Notes under the pieces: model-generated | Seen by the model: the letters and a program-made list of their open reading frames with translations, nothing else | Database searches by the model: none | Told to the model about the DNA's origin: nothing | Assembly: GCA_026392415.1 (NCBI GenBank) | Contig: JAPLCC010000053.1 | Coordinates: forward strand, 1 to 64,000 | Length of the DNA stretch: 64,000 nucleotides | Source: Propionibacteriales bacterium | GTDB taxonomy: Bacteria > Actinomycetota > Actinomycetes > Propionibacteriales > Nocardioidaceae | Direction of reading: 5' to 3' | Made by a program: the position numbers and the translations under genes | Shown: in pieces, positions 9,506-22,238 of the stretch | How the letters are laid out: each line of letters begins with the position of its first letter | Numbering within the stretch: the stretch's first letter is position 1

Positions 9506-9618
9506 CTGCTCCCTCTCGTGAAGTCACACTGCTGGTCTCCCCTCCGCATTGTGCCGCTCCTCACGTCAACGGGATACACGAACCCGGGAGATGAACACAT
9601 TGACGGCACAATGACGAC

Positions 9619-11736
9619 GTGACTCCCGGCCTCTGGCGATCCCTCGACGAACGTGCCGCCGTGTGGCCCGGGCGCAACTGGCCGCTGGGCGCGACGTGGT
9701 CGCAGGCCTCCACGAACTTCGCGGTCTACTCCCCCAACGCCACCGGCGTGTGGCTCTGCCTGCTCGACGACGCACCGGGCGACGGCGAGCAACGCTTTGC
9801 CCTGACGGAGCAGTCGCTGGGCATCTGGCACGGCGCCCTGCCGGAGATCGCGCCCGGCACGCGCTACGGCTTCCGGGTCGAGGGGCCCTCGGCCCCCGAG
9901 GCGGGCATGCGCTTCGATCCGGACATCCTGCTGCTCGACCCCTACGGCCTGGCCGTGGCCGGCACCGTCGGCGACGCGACCAGCGTCGTGGTCGACCCGA
10001 CCTTCGACTGGTCGGGCGACACCCAGATGCGGCGGCGCTGGCGCGACACCGTGATCTACGAACTGCACGTCAAGGGCTTCACCCAGCTCCACGACCGGAT
10101 CCCCGAGGACCTGCGCGGCAGCTACGCCGGGCTCGGCCATCCGGTCGTGACGGACTACCTGCGCGACCTCGGCGTCACCGCTGTCGAACTGCTGCCCGTC
10201 CACCAGTTCTTCTCCGAGCCGGCGTTGGTCGCACGCGGAACGACCAACTACTGGGGCTACAACCCGGTGAGCTACTTCGCCCCCGACGCCGGGTACTCCT
10301 CCTCCGGCGACCGCGGCCAGCAGGTCACCGAGTTCAAGCAGATGGTCAAGGACCTGCACGCGGCAGGCATCGAGGTGATCCTCGACGTCGTCTACAACCA
10401 CACCGCGGAGGCCGGGCCCGACGGTCCGACGTACTCCTTCCGGGGGCTGGACGACCGCGGCTTCTACCGGCGGGTCCCACCCGGCTCCGACAACGGGGGC
10501 GAGTACGACGACACGTACTGGGACGTGACCGGCTGCGGCAACACGGTGAACTCCGAGGACCCACTGGCGCTGCGGCTGATCCTCGACTCACTGCGCTACT
10601 GGGTGAGCGAGATGCACGTCGACGGCTTCCGGTTCGACCTGATGTCCGCCATCACCCGCACCGCCGGCACCGACGCGATCCGGGTCGACATGGCCTGCAA
10701 GCTGCTCATCGCGATCGGCCAGGACCCCGTGCTGCGGCACGTCAAGCTGATCACCGAGCCGTGGGACGTGTCGATGGACGGCTACCTCGTCGGCGGCATG
10801 CCGCCGCCGTGGGTCGAGTGGAACGACCAGTTCCGCGACACCATCCGCGACTTCTGGCGCGGCCAGGCCCGGGGCACCCACGCCGTCGCGACGCGGATGG
10901 CCGGCTCCTCGGACCTGTACGCCGACGACGGCCGGTCGGCGTACAACTCCGTCAACTTCATCACCGCCCACGACGGCTTCACGGTGCGTGACCTGGTCTC
11001 CTACGACCACAAGCACAACGAGGCCAACGGCGAGGACAACCGTGACGGCACCGACAACAACCGCTCCTGGAACCACGGCGTCGAGGGCGAGACCGACGAC
11101 CCCGGGATCATCGCGCTGCGGCGGCGCCAGGCGGCCAACCTGATGGCGACGCTGTGCCTGTCGAACGGCGTACCGATGCTGACCGCCGGCGACGAGCGCG
11201 GGCGCACGCAGTGCGGCAACAACAACCCCTACTGCCAGGACAACGAGATCTCGTGGATCGACTGGCGCGCCGACGGGGAGCCGGGCGCCTGGCTCGACGT
11301 CTACGAAGTGACCCGCGCGGCGCTGCGGCTGCGCCGCGAGCACCCGGCGCTGCGGCAGCGGCACTGGTTCGAAGGGCGCCCGACCATCGTCGGCGGCCCC
11401 AAGGACCTAGCGTGGCTGCACCCCTCGGGACGCGAGATGACCGACCAGGACTGGTACGACACCGAGCTGCACACGATCGGGATGTTCGTGTCCGGCCGGC
11501 CGCTCCGCTCCCCCGGCCCGCACGGCGAACAACAGATCGACGCGTCGTTCCTGTTGTGGTTCCACGCGGGCGCCGAGCCGGTCACCGTGTTCCTGCCCGA
11601 CAACGACTGGGTGCGCGCCGGCACGGTCGTGCTCTCCACCGACAGCGCGCTGCCCAACGGCACGAAGTTCTCGGTCGGCGAGGAGCTCACGATCGGGGGC
11701 CGCAGCGTGGTCGTGATGCAGGAGGCCGAGGCCTGA
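9619..11736 (+). CDS. glgX: Glycogen debranching enzyme GlgX (GH13)
   Basis: 705 residues from a GTG start. It hydrolyses alpha-1,6 branches of phosphorylase-trimmed glycogen. An N-terminal CBM48-type domain (WPLGATWSQASTNFAVYSPNA) precedes the GH13 barrel: DVVYNHTAE, then VDGFRFDLM with the catalytic aspartate, KLITEPWDV with the acid/base glutamate, and FITAHDGFTVRDLVSYDHKHNEANGEDNRDG, which is typical of GlgX. It is divergent from the enoyl-CoA hydratase gene and ends 15 bases before the convergent glgP stop; together they degrade glycogen. Confidence 0.96.
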   Translation: MTPGLWRSLDERAAVWPGRNWPLGATWSQASTNFAVYSPNATGVWLCLLDDAPGDGEQRFALTEQSLGIWHGALPEIAPGTRYGFRVEGPSAPEAGMRFDPDILLLDPYGLAVAGTVGDATSVVVDPTFDWSGDTQMRRRWRDTVIYELHVKGFTQLHDRIPEDLRGSYAGLGHPVVTDYLRDLGVTAVELLPVHQFFSEPALVARGTTNYWGYNPVSYFAPDAGYSSSGDRGQQVTEFKQMVKDLHAAGIEVILDVVYNHTAEAGPDGPTYSFRGLDDRGFYRRVPPGSDNGGEYDDTYWDVTGCGNTVNSEDPLALRLILDSLRYWVSEMHVDGFRFDLMSAITRTAGTDAIRVDMACKLLIAIGQDPVLRHVKLITEPWDVSMDGYLVGGMPPPWVEWNDQFRDTIRDFWRGQARGTHAVATRMAGSSDLYADDGRSAYNSVNFITAHDGFTVRDLVSYDHKHNEANGEDNRDGTDNNRSWNHGVEGETDDPGIIALRRRQAANLMATLCLSNGVPMLTAGDERGRTQCGNNNPYCQDNEISWIDWRADGEPGAWLDVYEVTRAALRLRREHPALRQRHWFEGRPTIVGGPKDLAWLHPSGREMTDQDWYDTELHTIGMFVSGRPLRSPGPHGEQQIDASFLLWFHAGAEPVTVFLPDNDWVRAGTVVLSTDSALPNGTKFSVGEELTIGGRSVVVMQEAEA

Positions 11737-11751
11737 GTTCCGCGCGAAGTG

Positions 11752-14337
11752 TCAGGCGAGAGCGACGACTCCCAGTTCGGCTGGAGCGACCAGAAGTGGA
11801 TGGGTCGGCAGGACCCGGACGGTGTAGCCGAACGGGCCGGACCGGCCGAGCTCGACGCGGCCGTCGAAGCGGTGCCGCCCGCCGTCGTAGGACTCCACGA
11901 GGGTGAGCGGTGTCGAGGTCGCCGCGACGATGTCGTCCTCGGCGTCGACACGACCGTGGATCAGCTGGACCTGGACGTCTTCAGGCGACAACTCGCCGAG
12001 TGCGACGTACGAGTGCACGGTCAGGGTGGCGCCGACCTCGGCGGCGTCGTCGACGCCCTGAGCCTCGACGTGCTCGACCCGGACCTGCGCCCAGGCGCCG
12101 CGCACCCGGGCCTTCCAGGCCGCGAGGTCCCGGGCGCCGTGCTCGGTTGCCGCGAGGGTGCGGGCGTTGCGCGCCGCCGGGGCGTACAGCTGGGCGACGT
12201 AGTCGCGCACCATCCGGGTCGCGAGCACCTTGGGCCCGAGCGTGCTCCACGTGTGGCGCAGCATCTCGACCCAGCGGGCCGGCACTCTCTCGTGGTCGAG
12301 GTCGTAGAAACGCGGCGCGACCTCGGTCTCGATCAGGTCGTAGAGCGCGGAGGCCTCGAGGTCGTCGCGCTTGTCGGAGTAGTCCTCCAGCCCGTCGGCC
12401 GACGGGATCGGCCAGCCGAACTCGGGCTCGTACCACTCGTCCCACCAGCCGTCGAGGATCGACAGGTTGAGGCCGCCGTTGAGCGAGGCCTTCATGCCGG
12501 ACGTCCCACAGGCCTCGTAGGGCCGCAGCGGGTTGTTGAGCCACACGTCGCACCCGGGGTAGAGCGGCAGGGCGAGGGCGATGTCGTAGTTGGGCAGGAA
12601 CACGATCCGGTGCCGCACGTCCTCGGCGTCCGCGAACCGCACCAACTCCTGGATCAGGCGCTTGCCTCCGTCGTCCGCGGGGTGTGACTTGCCCGCGACA
12701 ACCAACTGGATCGGGCGCTCGGGATGGAGCAGGAGCGCCTTGAGTCGCTCCGGATCACGCAGCATCAGCGTGAGTCGTTTGTACGACGGCACGCGGCGCG
12801 CGAAGCCGATGGTCAACACGTCGGGGTCGAGCGCCTCGTCGATCCAGCCGAGCTCGGCCGGCGCCGCGCCGCGCTTCTCCCACGACCGCCGCAGCCGTCG
12901 GCGCGCGTCGACGACCAGGCGCTCGCGCAGCGCCCGCTTCGTGCGCCAGACGTCGGGGCCGGAGACCTTGGCGAAGGCGGCCCAGAACGCTTCGGCGTCG
13001 TCGTCGTCGGGATCGGCACCCTGGTCGGCCGCGAGTGCCAGGACCTCGGGCGCCACCCAGGTCGGTGCGTGCACGCCGTTGGTGATGGAGGTGATCGGCA
13101 CCTCGGCCTCGTCGAAAGCCGGCCACAGGCCGTTGAACATCCCGCGGCTCACGTGGCCGTGCAGCTGCGAGACCCCATTGGCGCGCTGCGCCAGCCGGAA
13201 GCCCATCACCGCCATGTTGAAGACACCGGGGTCGCCGCCGTCGTAGTCCTCGGCGCCGAGCGCAAGGATCTGGTCGACCGGTACGCCGGGCGTCGCGCCG
13301 TGCTCGCCGAGGTACTGCTCGACGAGCGTGCGCGGGAAGCGATCGATGCCGGCCGGGACCGGGGTGTGCGTGGTGAACACGGTCGAGGCGCGGCCGACCT
13401 CGAGGGCGGTGGCGAAGTCGAGAGCGCCGTCGGCGGTGAGCTCGCGGATCCGTTCGACGCCGAGGAATCCGGCGTGACCCTCGTTGGTGTGGAAGACCTC
13501 GGGTGCCGGCGCTCCGGTGATCCGGGAGTGGGCGCGCAGTGCACGGACGCCGCCGACGCCGAGGAGGAGTTCCTGGCGCAGCCGGTGCTCGGTGTTGCCG
13601 CCGTACAACCGGTCGGTGATCAACCGGTAGTGCGCCGGGTTCTCCTCGAGGTCGGTGTCGAGCAGCAGCAGCGGCACGCGGCCGACGGAGGCGACCCAGA
13701 TCCGGGCGAGCAGGTCGGGGCCGTCGGGCATCCGGATCGAGACCGTGGCGCGCTCGCCCGACTCCTCGACCAGGGGCGACAGCGGCAGTCCGTCGGGATC
13801 CAGGACGGGATAGCTCTCCTGCTGCCAGCCCTCGTGCGAGAGCGACTGCTTGAAGTAGCCGTGACGGTAGAGCAGGCCGACGCCGACGATCGGGACGCCC
13901 AGGTCGCTCGCCGACTTGAGGTGGTCGCCCGCCAGGATGCCGAGCCCGCCGGAGTACTGCGGCAGCACGGCCGTGATTCCGAACTCGGGCGAGAAGTAGG
14001 CGATGGCGGTCGGCCAGGTCGCGTCCGGCTCGGCGGCGCTGGCGCGGTGGTACCACCGCTCGCCCGTGAGGTACGCCGCAAGGTCGGCCCGCACCTCGGC
14101 GACGCGGGCGACGTAGGACTCGTCGTCGGCCAGCTCGGCCCAGCGTTCGGTCGTCACCTCCCCGAGCAACCGGGTCGGGTCGTGGCCGGTGCTCAGCCAC
14201 AGCTCGGGATCGACCTCCTCGAACAGAGCCTGCGTGGGCGGGTGCCACGACCAGCGCAGGTTGGAGGCCAGTTCCCCGAGCGCGGCCAGGGGGTCGGGCA
14301 GGACGGGACGGACCGTGAACCTACGAATCGCTCGCAT
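11752..14337 (-). CDS. glgP: Alpha-glucan (glycogen/maltodextrin) phosphorylase
   Basis: 861 residues of the alpha-glucan family that is common in actinobacteria. It releases glucose-1-phosphate from alpha-1,4-glucan ends, using PLP as cofactor. The PLP-lysine block is NNPLRPYEACGTSGMKASLNGG followed by LNLSILDGWWDEWY. The N-terminus carries LRWSWHPPTQALFEEVDPELW and the family-typical YFSPEFGITAVLPQYSGGLGILAGDH. Some members of this family act in the GlgE context on short maltodextrins. TACGGT lies six bases before the ATG. Confidence 0.94.
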   Translation of the reverse strand: MRAIRRFTVRPVLPDPLAALGELASNLRWSWHPPTQALFEEVDPELWLSTGHDPTRLLGEVTTERWAELADDESYVARVAEVRADLAAYLTGERWYHRASAAEPDATWPTAIAYFSPEFGITAVLPQYSGGLGILAGDHLKSASDLGVPIVGVGLLYRHGYFKQSLSHEGWQQESYPVLDPDGLPLSPLVEESGERATVSIRMPDGPDLLARIWVASVGRVPLLLLDTDLEENPAHYRLITDRLYGGNTEHRLRQELLLGVGGVRALRAHSRITGAPAPEVFHTNEGHAGFLGVERIRELTADGALDFATALEVGRASTVFTTHTPVPAGIDRFPRTLVEQYLGEHGATPGVPVDQILALGAEDYDGGDPGVFNMAVMGFRLAQRANGVSQLHGHVSRGMFNGLWPAFDEAEVPITSITNGVHAPTWVAPEVLALAADQGADPDDDDAEAFWAAFAKVSGPDVWRTKRALRERLVVDARRRLRRSWEKRGAAPAELGWIDEALDPDVLTIGFARRVPSYKRLTLMLRDPERLKALLLHPERPIQLVVAGKSHPADDGGKRLIQELVRFADAEDVRHRIVFLPNYDIALALPLYPGCDVWLNNPLRPYEACGTSGMKASLNGGLNLSILDGWWDEWYEPEFGWPIPSADGLEDYSDKRDDLEASALYDLIETEVAPRFYDLDHERVPARWVEMLRHTWSTLGPKVLATRMVRDYVAQLYAPAARNARTLAATEHGARDLAAWKARVRGAWAQVRVEHVEAQGVDDAAEVGATLTVHSYVALGELSPEDVQVQLIHGRVDAEDDIVAATSTPLTLVESYDGGRHRFDGRVELGRSGPFGYTVRVLPTHPLLVAPAELGVVALA

Positions 14338-14343
14338 GGGTCG

Positions 14344-14349
14344 ACCGTA
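14344..14349 (-). promoter_or_regulatory. Leaderless -10 element of glgP
   Basis: TACGGT on the minus strand, then CGACCC and the ATG at 14337. Confidence 0.5.
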
Positions 14350-14476
14350 ACCAATCCGCCTTTAACGTTCCAAGAGATTGCCCACCCCATGTCCGTAACG
14401 AAGCGCCCAGCGAGACGGTTGAACCGGTACTGACGGCGGGCGAGGTGGGTCATGGGGGTCACCTCCCCCGCCGTTC

Positions 14477-14504
14477 TGTTCTTGTCGGCCTGTTCTTGTC
14501 GGCG
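14477..14504. repeat. Two 14-bp tandem copies in the glgP-moeA gap
   Basis: TGTTCTTGTCGGCC (14477-14490) is followed at once by TGTTCTTGTCGGCG (14491-14504). It lies 27 bases upstream of the moeA -10 box, so it might bind a regulator; it might equally be a simple duplication. Confidence 0.6.
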
Positions 14505-14530
14505 CGAGGGCGACTTCATCACCGGGGTCC

Positions 14531-14536
14531 TAGGGT
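14531..14536 (+). promoter_or_regulatory. Leaderless -10 element of moeA
   Basis: TAGGGT followed by GGACGCG (seven bases) and the moeA ATG at 14544. The same TAGGGTG string recurs before galA, glgB and the Nudix gene. Confidence 0.55.
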
Positions 14537-14543
14537 GGACGCG

Positions 14544-15770
14544 ATGACTACTCCCGCCCTCCGCTCCGTGACCGAACACCAGCAGCACGTCGCGGCACTG
14601 TTCGCGGCTCGTGGCGAGTGGCCCGTCGAACAGGTCCCCGTGGCCGAGGCACGCGGGCGAATCCTCGCGGCGGCCCTCACCGCGTCCGAGGCACTGCCGT
14701 CCTTCGACAACTCCGCGATGGACGGATACGCCGTGCGCGCCGTCGACATCGCCGAGGCCTCGCCCGACACGCCTGCGACCCTGCCCGTCACCGGCGACAT
14801 CCCCGCAGGTGCGGCCATCGAGGACCTGGCACCCGCCACCGCGGTCCGCATCATGACCGGTGCGCCGGTCCCCCGCGGCGCCGACGCGATCGTCGAGGTG
14901 GAGGTCACCGACGGCGGCACGGAGACGGTCACCATCCGCGAAGCACGTGCCGTCGGCTCGTTCGTGCGCCCCACCGGTTCTGACGTCGAGATCGGTCAGG
15001 AGGTGCTCGCCGCCGGGGCCGTGCTCGGACCGGCCCAGATCGGCGTCCTCGCGGCTCTCGGCATCACCGAGGTCGTCGTACGACGAAGGCCGAGGGTGCT
15101 GGTCTGTTCGACCGGCTCGGAGCTCGCCGAGGACCCGGAGCCCGGCTCCGGACAGATCCGTGACGCCAACGGTGCCCTGCTCGCTGCGGCCGTCGAGGAC
15201 GCCGGGGCGGTCGCGGTCCGCAGGCTCTGGGTGGCCGACGACGTCCCTGCGTTCCTCGCCCTGCTCGATGCGGAGGTCGCCACCGGTGACGTCGACCTCG
15301 TCCTCACCTCCGGCGGAGTGAGCGCCGGTGCCTACGAGGTCGTGAAGGAAGCGCTCGGTCCGCGCGGCGTGGAGTTCCTCAAGGTCGCCATGCAGCCCGG
15401 GATGCCGCAGGGCTCCGGGGTCGTCGGCGGCGTGCCCGTCGTCTGCCTGCCCGGAAACCCGGTCAGCGCCCTGACGTCGTACGAAGTGTTCGTGCGGCCC
15501 GCCCTGCGCCGGGCCGTGGGGCACCCGCAGCCCGACCGACCCGTCGTGCGCGCCGTACTCACCGAGGCGCTGACGCCGCTGCGGGGCAAACGCCAGCTGC
15601 GTCGCGCCCGGCTCGACCGCACCGCCGGCACTGTCACCCCCTGGGGCCCGCCTGGCTCGGGATTCCTCGGCTGGTTCGCCGGTGCCGACGCCCTCATCGA
15701 CCTGCCCGCCGACGGAACTCCGCTGCAGCCCGGCGATGCCGTCGACGCGTGGGACCTGAGTTCTGGATAG
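14544..15770 (+). CDS. moeA: Molybdopterin molybdenumtransferase MoeA
   Basis: 408 residues. It inserts molybdate into adenylylated molybdopterin. Visible blocks are LPSFDNSAMDGYAVRA (about 49-64), AVRIMTGAPVPRGADAIVEVE, GTELA-like STGSELAEDP, GQIRDANG, the MogA-like LTSGGVSAGAYE and QPGMPQGSG with LPGNPVSALTSYEVFVRP. I chose 14544 because homology begins near MTTPALRSV; an upstream frame without homology was ignored. It sits between glgP and glgE and its TAG stop forms part of the glgE promoter, but a functional link to glucan metabolism is not evident. Confidence 0.96.
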   Translation: MTTPALRSVTEHQQHVAALFAARGEWPVEQVPVAEARGRILAAALTASEALPSFDNSAMDGYAVRAVDIAEASPDTPATLPVTGDIPAGAAIEDLAPATAVRIMTGAPVPRGADAIVEVEVTDGGTETVTIREARAVGSFVRPTGSDVEIGQEVLAAGAVLGPAQIGVLAALGITEVVVRRRPRVLVCSTGSELAEDPEPGSGQIRDANGALLAAAVEDAGAVAVRRLWVADDVPAFLALLDAEVATGDVDLVLTSGGVSAGAYEVVKEALGPRGVEFLKVAMQPGMPQGSGVVGGVPVVCLPGNPVSALTSYEVFVRPALRRAVGHPQPDRPVVRAVLTEALTPLRGKRQLRRARLDRTAGTVTPWGPPGSGFLGWFAGADALIDLPADGTPLQPGDAVDAWDLSSG

Positions 15771-15773
15771 GTT
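15768..15773 (+). promoter_or_regulatory. Leaderless -10 element of glgE, overlapping the moeA stop codon
   Basis: TAGGTT begins with the moeA TAG stop (15768-15770) and is followed by CGAACC (six bases) and the glgE ATG at 15780. Confidence 0.55.
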
Positions 15774-15779
15774 CGAACC

Positions 15780-19548
<3,769 letters not shown>

Positions 19549-19549
<1 letters not shown>

Positions 19550-20910
19550 TGGCCACGACGACCCGCCCCGACCGCGACGCACTGCACGACTTCATCAGCC
19601 GGGCCCGGTGGTTCGGCGGGAAGGGCCGAGCGTTCACGGTCAGCGGGGTGCGCCGGATCGGCACCGTCGCACCCGGCGTCGTCGTGGAGCTGGTCGAGGT
19701 GGCGTACGACGACAGCGCCGACCGGGAGCTCTACCAGTTGCCGCTGTCGCTGTACGTCGAGGAACAGGACCGCCTCGAGCACGCGATCGTCGGCCGCTGG
19801 GAGGACGATGACCTCGGCGAGGTGATCGCCTACGACGCCCTCCAGGACCGGGACGCGATGACGGCCTACCTGCGGGCCTTCGGAGACCCGGACCGGACGA
19901 CGGGCGCTCTCGACTTCGTCCGCCTCGAGGGCCACGACCTCGACCTCGATGCAGTGCCGGCTCTGTTCTCCGGCGAGCAGTCCAACTCCTCAGTGCTCTA
20001 TGGCGACGACTCGGTGCTGAAGATCTTCCGCAAGGTCACTCCCGGCGAGAACCCGGACATCACCACGCACCAGGTGCTCACCGAGGCCGGCTCCACCCAC
20101 GTCGCCGCCCTCTTTGGCTGGATCGAGTCCGACGACCTCCACCTCGCCATGCTGCAGCAGTTCCTGCGCACGGCCAGCGACGGCTGGGAGCAGGCGCTGG
20201 CCAGCGTGCGCGACCTGTTCGCCGAGGCCGACCTCCACGCCGAGGAGGTGGGCGGCGACTTCGCGGGCGAGGCCCGGCGACTCGGCGTCGCGCTGGCGGA
20301 GGTGCACGAGCAACTGCGGGCGGCCTTCGGCACCTCGGTGGTCGCGGGCAGTGCCATCGCCGACGGCATGCAACGCCGCCTGTCCGCGGCTGTCCACGTC
20401 GTGCCGGACCTGGTCCCCTTCGTCGACGGAGCCACGGCCCGGTTCGACGCCGTGCGGGACCTGCCCGAGGTGGCGGTCCAGCGGATCCACTCCGACCTGC
20501 ACCTGGGCCAGACGATGCGGACCGTCGTCGGCTGGAAGCTCGTCGACTTCGAGGGCGAACCGGCCCGACCGCTCGCCGAGCGCCTCCTGCCCGACACTCC
20601 CTGGCGCGACGTCGCCGGGATGCTGCGCTCGTTCGACTACGCACCGCATGCGGTGGCGGAGTCACTGCCCGAGGACGACCCCGACGTGCTCGGCCAGCGC
20701 GCCCATCGAGCCGAGGAGTGGGCTCGTCGCAACCGCAAGGCCTTCCTGTCGGCGTACTGCGGGGAGGGCGGGCTGTCCGACGCCGACCGAGTGCTGCTGA
20801 CGGCGTACATCATCGACAAGGCCGTCTACGAGTGCGTCTACGAAGCCCGCAACCGCCCAGCCTGGCTCCCCATCCCGCTGTCCGGAGTGGCTCGCCTCAT
20901 CGCCGAATAG
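19549..20910 (+). CDS. mak: Maltokinase (Pep2/Mak)
   Basis: 453 residues. It phosphorylates maltose to maltose-1-phosphate, the GlgE donor, using ATP. The N-terminal cap domain starts with FISRARWFGGKGR; the aminoglycoside-phosphotransferase-like kinase core shows FSGEQSNSSVLYGDDSVLKIFRK, the catalytic loop IHSDLHLGQTM, and the metal-binding VDFEGEPARPL. The C-terminus has YIIDKAVYECVYEARNRP, typical of Pep2. The ATG overlaps the treS TGA by one base, so translation of mak may depend on ribosomes reading treS, which contains a premature stop. Confidence 0.94.
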
Positions 20911-20914
20911 GCGA

Positions 20915-22177
20915 CTACAGGAGTTCGATCGGTTCGCGCTCGGCGGTGGTCCCCTCGACCGCGCAGTCCCGGTCCTCGAGGGCGCAGTGCCAGGCCCAGA
21001 GCAACTGGCCCGCGCCGACGCCGACGAGGGCGGCGGTGGCGAAGCCCAACGCCGAGGTCCCGACGAACGGGGTCAGGGCGACGGCGGTGACGGCGTTGAG
21101 CACGAGCGCGAGGAACGACGACATCGACACCACGGCGCCGAGCCGTTCGGGGAACAGGTCGAGCAGCAGCAACTGCATCGTCGGGTACGTCATGCCGTTG
21201 CCGAGCGCGATCAGGCTGAGTCCGACCACTGCCCACGGCAGGTCGGTGGCCAGCGGCGAGGCAGCCACGAGTACGCCGACGACGCCGCCGGTGAACGAGA
21301 TGGTGCAGCCGAGTGAGATCAGGCGCCGGGCGGTGATCCGGCCGGCGGCTCGTCCGCACAGCCAGGAGCCGAACATCATCGAGCCGATCATCGGGACGAA
21401 GAGCTTCCAGAAGTCGAGCTCCCCCTGCCCGAGCACGTCGACCACGAAGATCGCCGCACCGCCGATGTAGAGGAACTGCGCGCCGAAGATCAGGGCCGTC
21501 GCCCATGCGAGCCGGTGGAACGCCGTCTCCCGCGCGACCGCGACCAGGCCACCGAGCACCGACCCCACCCGCAGCGGGACCCGGCGCTCCCGGGGCAGCG
21601 TCTCGGGCAGCAGGAGCAGCACCGCGAGGATCAGCGCTACCCCCAGGCCGGCCTGGAAGACGAAGACCAGCGGCCAGCGGCCGAGCTGCAGCACCAGTCC
21701 ACCGACGATCGGACCGATGGCCGGCGCGATGCCGAAGATGACGGCGACCCGGCTCATCAGGCGCTGGGCGGTGGCGCCCTCGAAGAGGTCGCGGATCACC
21801 GTCCGGCTGACGATCGTGGCACCGCCGGCGCTCAGACCCTGCAGCGCGCGGCACACGAGCAGCCAGCCCAGCCCGGGAGCGAAGGCGCAGCCGATCGACG
21901 CGGCGACGTAGACGACGAGCGAGACGAGCATGACCGGGCGCCGGCCGAGCGCATCGGACAACGGCCCGTGGAAGATGCTCATCGCGGCGAACGACCCCAG
22001 GTAGACGGTGACGATCAGCTGCAACTGGCTCGACCCGGCGTCGAACTCCCTGCCCATCTCGGCGAAGGCCGGGAAGGGCGTGTCGATGCTGAACGGCCCG
22101 ATCATCGAGAGGCACGCCAGCACGAGGGGCACGATGACGACGAGCCGCCAGGACGGGGCTTCGGGGCGAACGGTCAC
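20915..22177 (-). CDS. MFS drug-efflux transporter, Bcr/CflA type
   Basis: 420 residues with about twelve transmembrane helices. It begins VVIVPLVLACLSMIGPFSIDTPFPAF, and has the MFS motif A region GPLSDALGRRPVML and the Bcr/CflA-typical CRALQGLSAGGATIVSRTVIRDLF. Such proteins export drugs or metabolites by proton antiport. The substrate is unknown. It is convergent with the maltokinase gene (stops four bases apart) and divergent from galA. The start is GTG at 22177. Confidence 0.9.
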   Translation of the reverse strand: MTVRPEAPSWRLVVIVPLVLACLSMIGPFSIDTPFPAFAEMGREFDAGSSQLQLIVTVYLGSFAAMSIFHGPLSDALGRRPVMLVSLVVYVAASIGCAFAPGLGWLLVCRALQGLSAGGATIVSRTVIRDLFEGATAQRLMSRVAVIFGIAPAIGPIVGGLVLQLGRWPLVFVFQAGLGVALILAVLLLLPETLPRERRVPLRVGSVLGGLVAVARETAFHRLAWATALIFGAQFLYIGGAAIFVVDVLGQGELDFWKLFVPMIGSMMFGSWLCGRAAGRITARRLISLGCTISFTGGVVGVLVAASPLATDLPWAVVGLSLIALGNGMTYPTMQLLLLDLFPERLGAVVSMSSFLALVLNAVTAVALTPFVGTSALGFATAALVGVGAGQLLWAWHCALEDRDCAVEGTTAEREPIELL

Positions 22178-22226
22178 TCCCGCATCACATCACCATCGAC
22201 GCCACCGACGCTCATCCGCCGGTCAC

Positions 22227-22232
22227 TAGGGT
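22227..22232 (+). promoter_or_regulatory. Leaderless -10 element of the alpha-galactosidase gene
   Basis: TAGGGT followed by GAGGCC (six bases) and the ATG at 22239. Confidence 0.55.
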
Positions 22233-22238
22233 GAGGCC